A stretch of DNA of 64,000 nucleotides from Aquamicrobium sp. LC103 (GTDB taxonomy: Bacteria > Pseudomonadota > Alphaproteobacteria > Rhizobiales > Rhizobiaceae). The stretch is from contig NZ_LBCQ02000010.1 of the NCBI RefSeq assembly GCF_001014615.2, forward strand, positions 229,414 to 293,413, given 5' to 3'. The translations under genes and the position numbers were made by a program. Below the pieces are notes generated by a model. It was not told the DNA's origin, did no database searches, and saw only the letters and a program-made list of their open reading frames with translations. Shown here in pieces: positions 60,351-64,000 of this stretch (position 1 is its first letter; each line of letters starts with the position of its first letter).

Positions 60351-60390
60351 AGAGCATGGGAGGTGATCCTATTTTCACCGGAAATGCTCT
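60351..60390. repeat. Rhizobial-type intergenic palindrome
   Basis: AGAGCAT (60351-60357) and ATGCTCT (60384-60390) enclose an inner GGTGA / TCACC pair. The preceding ATTGCTTAAAACAAAGGGTT is a sequence I know from intergenic repeats across rhizobia. The element splits cheY2 from the next gene and may process or end the message. Confidence 0.6.
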
Positions 60391-60446
60391 GGAGCCCGCC
60401 GTCGGAGCGGCATGACAGTCCGTCCGGACAGGGAGGAGGAACGAAG

Positions 60447-60833
60447 GTGAAGGCTGACCCGAAACCGACGGACATAAGTCAGGGCGGCTCCCGCGAGCCG
60501 TTGACGGATGTGCTTGCGCGCCTGCGTATCGAGCTGGAGGACATCGCCTCGAGGATCGACCGCGGCCAGGCCCTGATCGCGGAATCGACGTGGGCGCATG
60601 GCGCGGGCGACGCCGGCTATGTCAGCGCGATGCAGGACGCGGACCTCAACGCGCAGCGTGTGGCCGGCGTCGCCGGTTTCCTTCGAGCGCTCGAGCAGGA
60701 GGCCGAGCCGCAATGGCGGGTCGACACCTCGGCGGCCCTCGCCGGCGTCACGCTCGCCGAAATGGCGCTGAAGCTCGGGGGCAATGCCGAGGAAAAGCCG
60801 GCCGAAAACGCGGGCGACGTCGATTTCTTCTGA
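60447..60833 (+). CDS. Candidate CheT-like CheY phosphatase
   Basis: Protein of 128 residues, mostly helical, no membrane segment. Residues 22-46 form an amphipathic helix (VLARLRIELEDIASRIDRG), and the next long helix carries DLNAQ at residues 66-70, a DxxxQ motif like the active site of the CheZ phosphatase. Sinorhizobium CheT is described as a small che-operon protein with a DxxxQ motif that dephosphorylates CheY1 and binds CheR. The acidic, aromatic C-terminus (AGDVDFF) recalls the CheY-binding tail of CheZ. Start GTG 60447 follows GGAGGAGGAACGAAG. The assignment is inference from motif and place. Confidence 0.6.
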   Translation: MKADPKPTDISQGGSREPLTDVLARLRIELEDIASRIDRGQALIAESTWAHGAGDAGYVSAMQDADLNAQRVAGVAGFLRALEQEAEPQWRVDTSAALAGVTLAEMALKLGGNAEEKPAENAGDVDFF

Positions 60834-60933
60834 AGTCCGGCTGCCCCGACTGGCCTGATTCCGGCTTCCCGCTATCGCGCTCGCCTGCTTTCGCCTGCCA
60901 TGTGATCGCGCGGCCAATCGTCGGCTCGAACCG

Positions 60934-61485
60934 TCAGAAAAGTTCCACCGCGCCCTCGCCGGCCGGAACCGCCACCGGTCGCGAACGCCGCTCGGCGTCG
61001 AACACCTGTCGGTTTTCCCGCTCCATGAGGGATTGCCGCGCGCGGCCGGAGACCGGCCAATATTGCAGTTTGCGCCCCTGCTCGCCCCGCAGGCTGCCGC
61101 CGACGAGGCGGATGCCTTCGGCTGCGAGAAATCTTTCCGCGAAATCGGCGTTCTTGCTGCCGATATCGGTCAGCCCGTCGATCAGCCGCGCGCCGCCGAA
61201 GAGCTTCGCTTCGAGACGCTCGCGCCGCGCGCCGCGCTTCAGAAGCTCGTTGACCAGCAGCTCCATGGCATGGACGGCATGCCGTTGAGCGACACCGTCG
61301 GCAGCCGAGGCGACACCGCCCGGCAGCAGGAAGTGGTTCATGCCGCCGACCGCGGCGACCGGATCGCGCATGCAGGCCGAAACGCAGCTCCCGAGCAGCG
61401 TCGACAGCACGATGCCCGGATCGTCGGTGACGAACTGCTCACCCTGCACGACATGGATCTTCGCGGCGGCGGCTTCGCCCCGCAT
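60934..61485 (-). CDS. cheD: Chemoreceptor glutamine deamidase CheD
   Basis: Protein of 183 residues. The catalytic cysteine in TLLGSCVSACMRDP and histidine in GGMNHFLLP are present, as are KLFGGARLI and NADFAERFLAAEGI. CheD deamidates receptor glutamines and tunes adaptation. ATG 61485 shares a base with the cheB stop; GTG 61488 is an alternative. Last gene of the minus-strand arm. Confidence 0.93.
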   Translation of the reverse strand: MRGEAAAAKIHVVQGEQFVTDDPGIVLSTLLGSCVSACMRDPVAAVGGMNHFLLPGGVASAADGVAQRHAVHAMELLVNELLKRGARRERLEAKLFGGARLIDGLTDIGSKNADFAERFLAAEGIRLVGGSLRGEQGRKLQYWPVSGRARQSLMERENRQVFDAERRSRPVAVPAGEGAVELF

Positions 61486-62522
61486 CACGCCGGTTCTCGC
61501 GAGGCGTTGCAGATGTCGATGATTTCGGCTCCGATACGTTCCAGCGAAAACTGGCGCTGCACCGCGCCGATCTCATGGGCGACGCGCGGCATGCCGTAGA
61601 CCACGCAGCTCGCCTCGCTCTGCCCGACCGTCTCCGCGCCCGCCTTGCGCATGGCAAGAAGGCCCTGCGCTCCGTCGCGCCCCATGCCGGTGAGGATTAC
61701 GCCGACCGCCCCCTGGCCGGCGGAAGCGGCGACCGACTGGAAAAGCATGTCGACCGACGGCCGATGTCCGTTGACCGCCGGCGCGTCGACGAGGCGGCAG
61801 CGCTTCTGCAGCGCGCCGGATATCGCGAGATGGGCGTTGCCCCCGGGCGCGATATAGACCCGGCCGGGTTCGAGAACCGCCCCCTCGGTCGCCTCGCTCA
61901 CCTGCGCCGCGCAGACGCGGTTGAGCCGCTCGGCGAAGCTCTTCGTGAAGGTCGCCGGCATGTGCTGGGTGATCACCGTGGGCGGGCAGTTGGCCGGAAA
62001 GGCCGAAAGCAGCGATTGCAGCGCCTCCACGCCGCCGGTCGACGAACCGATCGCCACGACCCGCCCGTCTGGCCGAAAGGCGCCGCGCGCCACCTGGCTT
62101 GCCGGGCGGTCGGAGGCGGCGCGCACGCGCGCCCTGGCCGCCGCCTTGACCTTCTCGGCGAGATCGCCGAAGGCGTCGCCGGGCGACATGCCGGAGGTCG
62201 GCTTGCCGACGCAGTCGACCGCGCCGAGCTCGAGCGCGGCCAGGGTGACGTCGGCACCGCGCTGGGTCAGCGTCGAGACCATGACGACCGGCATCGGCCG
62301 AAGCCGCATCACCTTCTCCAGGAAGGCGAGCCCGTTCATGTTGGGCATTTCCACGTCGAGCGTCATCACGTCGGGATTGAGTTGCTTGATCGCCTCGCGC
62401 GCCTCCAGCGGATCGCCCGCCTGGCCAACCACGACGATCTCCGGATCGCGGCGCAGCATCGCCGAGATGAGGCTGCGCATCGTCGCGCTGTCGTCGACGA
62501 CGAGGACCTTGACCGAGCTCAT
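61485..62522 (-). CDS. cheB: Chemoreceptor methylesterase CheB
   Basis: Protein of 345 residues. N-terminal receiver with D10/D11 and phospho-acceptor D56 ([12 protein letters not shown]), a linker, then the C-terminal methylesterase with catalytic Ser in [12 protein letters not shown], His in ITQHMPATF and Asp in [10 protein letters not shown]. It removes receptor methyl groups when phosphorylated by CheA. Its ATG overlaps the cheR stop (ATGA). Confidence 0.96.
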   Translation of the reverse strand: MSSVKVLVVDDSATMRSLISAMLRRDPEIVVVGQAGDPLEAREAIKQLNPDVMTLDVEMPNMNGLAFLEKVMRLRPMPVVMVSTLTQRGADVTLAALELGAVDCVGKPTSGMSPGDAFGDLAEKVKAAARARVRAASDRPASQVARGAFRPDGRVVAIGSSTGGVEALQSLLSAFPANCPPTVITQHMPATFTKSFAERLNRVCAAQVSEATEGAVLEPGRVYIAPGGNAHLAISGALQKRCRLVDAPAVNGHRPSVDMLFQSVAASAGQGAVGVILTGMGRDGAQGLLAMRKAGAETVGQSEASCVVYGMPRVAHEIGAVQRQFSLERIGAEIIDICNASREPA

Positions 62523-63403
62523 GCGTCGTCCTTCAGCCTGTAGCTCGTGAGACCGTCCGTCTCGAACCTGGCCATGTCGGTCACGCGCTCGGAATGGCCC
62601 ACATAGAGCCGGCCGCCCGGCTCCAGCAGCGGCGCGAAGCGCGACCAGATCCGCTCCTGCGTGGGTTCGTCGAAATAGATGACGACGTTCCGGCAGAAGA
62701 TCGCATTGAATTTTCCCTTCATCGGCCAGTGGCCCATGAGGTTGAGCTCGCGGAAGGCGACGAGCTCGCGCATCTCCATGCCCGCGCCCCACATGTCGCG
62801 GCCGCCGTCCTTGAGGCGCACCATCCAGCGCTCGCGCAACGGCGCGGGAACCGGCTGGACCGCATCGTCGGAATAGACGGCGTCGCGCCCGACCGCGATC
62901 ACGTTCGGGTCGATGTCGGTCGCGAGTATCTTCACGTCATGGCGCGGTGCGTCGGGCATGACGTCGAGAATCGTCAGCGCGATCGAGTAGGGCTCCTGCC
63001 CGGTCGAGCATCCCGCCGACCAGAAACGCACGCGCCCGCCGGCGCGCGCTCTGGCGACCAGGTCCGGCAGCAGCCTGTGCCTCAATTGCTCGAAATGATG
63101 CGGCTCGCGGAAGAAACGGGTGACATTGGTGGTCAGCGCGGCGAGCATCCGCTGCCGCTCGTCGCCGCCTTCCGTGCCCGCAACCAGCCTGCAATAATCG
63201 CGGAAGCTCTGCAGGCCGAGCGCGCGCAGGCGCTTGGCGAGCCGCGAATAGACCAGCGACGCCTTGTTTTCCGACAGGGCGATGCCGGCGTCGTCGTGGA
63301 GCATCCTGGCGATCGCCGCGAAATCGTCCGCGGTGAAGAGGAATTCTCCTTCCACGAGCGCGAGCGGCGGGCCATCCCTTCCGGACGGTACGGACATGCT
63401 CAT
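62519..63403 (-). CDS. cheR: Chemoreceptor methyltransferase CheR
   Basis: SAM-dependent enzyme of 294 residues. N-terminal helical domain ([26 protein letters not shown]) and SAM-binding [16 protein letters not shown], plus [17 protein letters not shown]. It adds methyl groups to receptor glutamates and would dock on the TWEEF tail of the globin receptor. ATGA overlaps join it to cheW upstream and cheB downstream. Confidence 0.96.
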   Translation of the reverse strand: MSMSVPSGRDGPPLALVEGEFLFTADDFAAIARMLHDDAGIALSENKASLVYSRLAKRLRALGLQSFRDYCRLVAGTEGGDERQRMLAALTTNVTRFFREPHHFEQLRHRLLPDLVARARAGGRVRFWSAGCSTGQEPYSIALTILDVMPDAPRHDVKILATDIDPNVIAVGRDAVYSDDAVQPVPAPLRERWMVRLKDGGRDMWGAGMEMRELVAFRELNLMGHWPMKGKFNAIFCRNVVIYFDEPTQERIWSRFAPLLEPGGRLYVGHSERVTDMARFETDGLTSYRLKDDA

Positions 63404-63864
63404 GCGGCTTCCGCTTCGGCATGGGGAAGAATGCGCTCCAGCCCGACCACGCCGATCATTCGTCCTTCGATGGCCAGAATGCCCCTGATGAAGGATTTCA
63501 CCGTTTCGTTGGCGATGCCGGGCGTCGCCTGGATTTCTTCCTCCGTCACCGTCAGTATGTCGCAGACCGCGTCCACCAGCAGCCCGACCTCCTGCGTGCC
63601 GGAGCGCACGACGATGATGACGTGGCGCGCTTCCGGCTCGGTCAAGCCGAAGCCGAGGCGCGCGCGCAGGTCGACGATCGGCAGCACCGAGCCGCGCAGG
63701 TTGATCACGCCGCGCATGAATTTCTGCGCGTGCGGCAGCGGCGTCGTCGCGGTCCAGCCGCGGATCTCGCGCACCGACATGATGTCGACGCAGAACTCCT
63801 GGTCGCCGATACGGAACGCAATCAGCTCCTGGCGCCGGTCCGATCTCAAATTAGCGTTGTTCAT
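63400..63864 (-). CDS. cheW: Chemotaxis coupling protein CheW, second copy
   Basis: Adaptor of 154 residues, clearly paralogous to the copy at 59350-59826 (shared [22 protein letters not shown] and EARHVII/TARHVII blocks). First gene of the minus-strand arm cheW-cheR-cheB-cheD. Start ATG 63864 is chosen; the frame upstream to 63921 lacks a ribosome-binding site. The remaining bases to 64000 show no gene. Confidence 0.93.
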   Translation of the reverse strand: MNNANLRSDRRQELIAFRIGDQEFCVDIMSVREIRGWTATTPLPHAQKFMRGVINLRGSVLPIVDLRARLGFGLTEPEARHVIIVVRSGTQEVGLLVDAVCDILTVTEEEIQATPGIANETVKSFIRGILAIEGRMIGVVGLERILPHAEAEAA

Positions 63865-64000
63865 TCCAATAACCCCAATGCGTCCGGTCCGGCCGCCTGT
63901 CGCGGGCTCCGGATCCCCCACCGCCGCTTCATTAGGGAACGGCAGTGGTTAAGGTCCGGTATCCGCGTGCCCCCGCGCCGGCGTGCGCCGGCTTTTGCGT

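Overview
The window is gene-dense, high-GC chromosomal DNA from an alphaproteobacterium, most likely a member of the Hyphomicrobiales (Rhizobiales) close to the Mesorhizobium/Phyllobacteriaceae side. The basis is the gene content: a chemotaxis set with cheS, two cheY genes and a soluble globin-coupled transducer, as known from Sinorhizobium; CarD, PhaR and the S4/helicase/ferredoxin/CarD block; a liv operon carrying an extra small membrane protein; and rhizobial-type intergenic palindromes. There is no prophage, insertion sequence, CRISPR array, rRNA or tRNA gene that I can support. Most genes are core or common metabolic genes.

Layout. 1-6.1 kb: 5-formyl-THF cyclo-ligase (cut by the window edge), an AIG2-like protein, YmdB-type phosphodiesterase, TerC, a divergent HxlR regulator/GST pair, an exported MBL-fold protein, YebC and a SelW-type redox protein. 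6.1-12 kb: a 43-bp inverted repeat, then carD, fdxA, an S4-domain gene and a SUV3-like helicase, all on the minus strand, followed by about 730 bp without a gene that holds diverged direct repeats. 12-18 kb: aquaporin, polyhydroxybutyrate genes phaB-phaA with divergent phaR, rpmF, mtgA and ispA. 18-28 kb: a double-receiver hybrid histidine kinase, a lytic transglycosylase, ispG, bdhA overlapping a patatin-like phospholipase, a TetR regulator and a two-subunit molybdenum hydroxylase. 28-36 kb: an RND efflux adaptor/permease pair, DUF3309, an MFS transporter, an SH3-domain protein and a methyltransferase. 36-46 kb: pyruvate carboxylase and a branched-chain amino-acid ABC operon (livHMGF, a small membrane protein, livK). 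46-55 kb: a hydroxyproline-type catabolic set (epimerase, FAD dehydrogenase, DapA-like deaminase, GntR regulator), two homologous small secreted proteins, mmsA with a divergent LysR gene, and RidA. 55-64 kb: a complete chemotaxis cluster split into two convergent arms.

How the genes work together. phaA/phaB make 3-hydroxybutyryl-CoA for storage polymer, PhaR probably controls granule genes, and BdhA returns 3-hydroxybutyrate to metabolism; the polymerase phaC is not in the window. The chemotaxis genes form one pathway: globin transducer to CheA/CheW, to CheY2 (motor) and CheY1 (phosphate sink helped by CheS), with adaptation by CheR, CheB and CheD. A small gene between the two arms carries a CheZ-like DxxxQ motif and is a candidate CheT. 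The hydroxyproline genes would convert trans-4-L-hydroxyproline to 2-oxoglutarate semialdehyde, but the last dehydrogenase is not seen beside them.

The most promising items for follow-up are the CheT-like gene and split che cluster, the pair of small secreted proteins with identical cysteine spacing, clear operator palindromes in front of several regulators, and the repeat-bearing 11.3-12.1 kb gap. Start codons were chosen from ribosome-binding sites and family lengths. All functions are read by eye from motifs; no database search was run.
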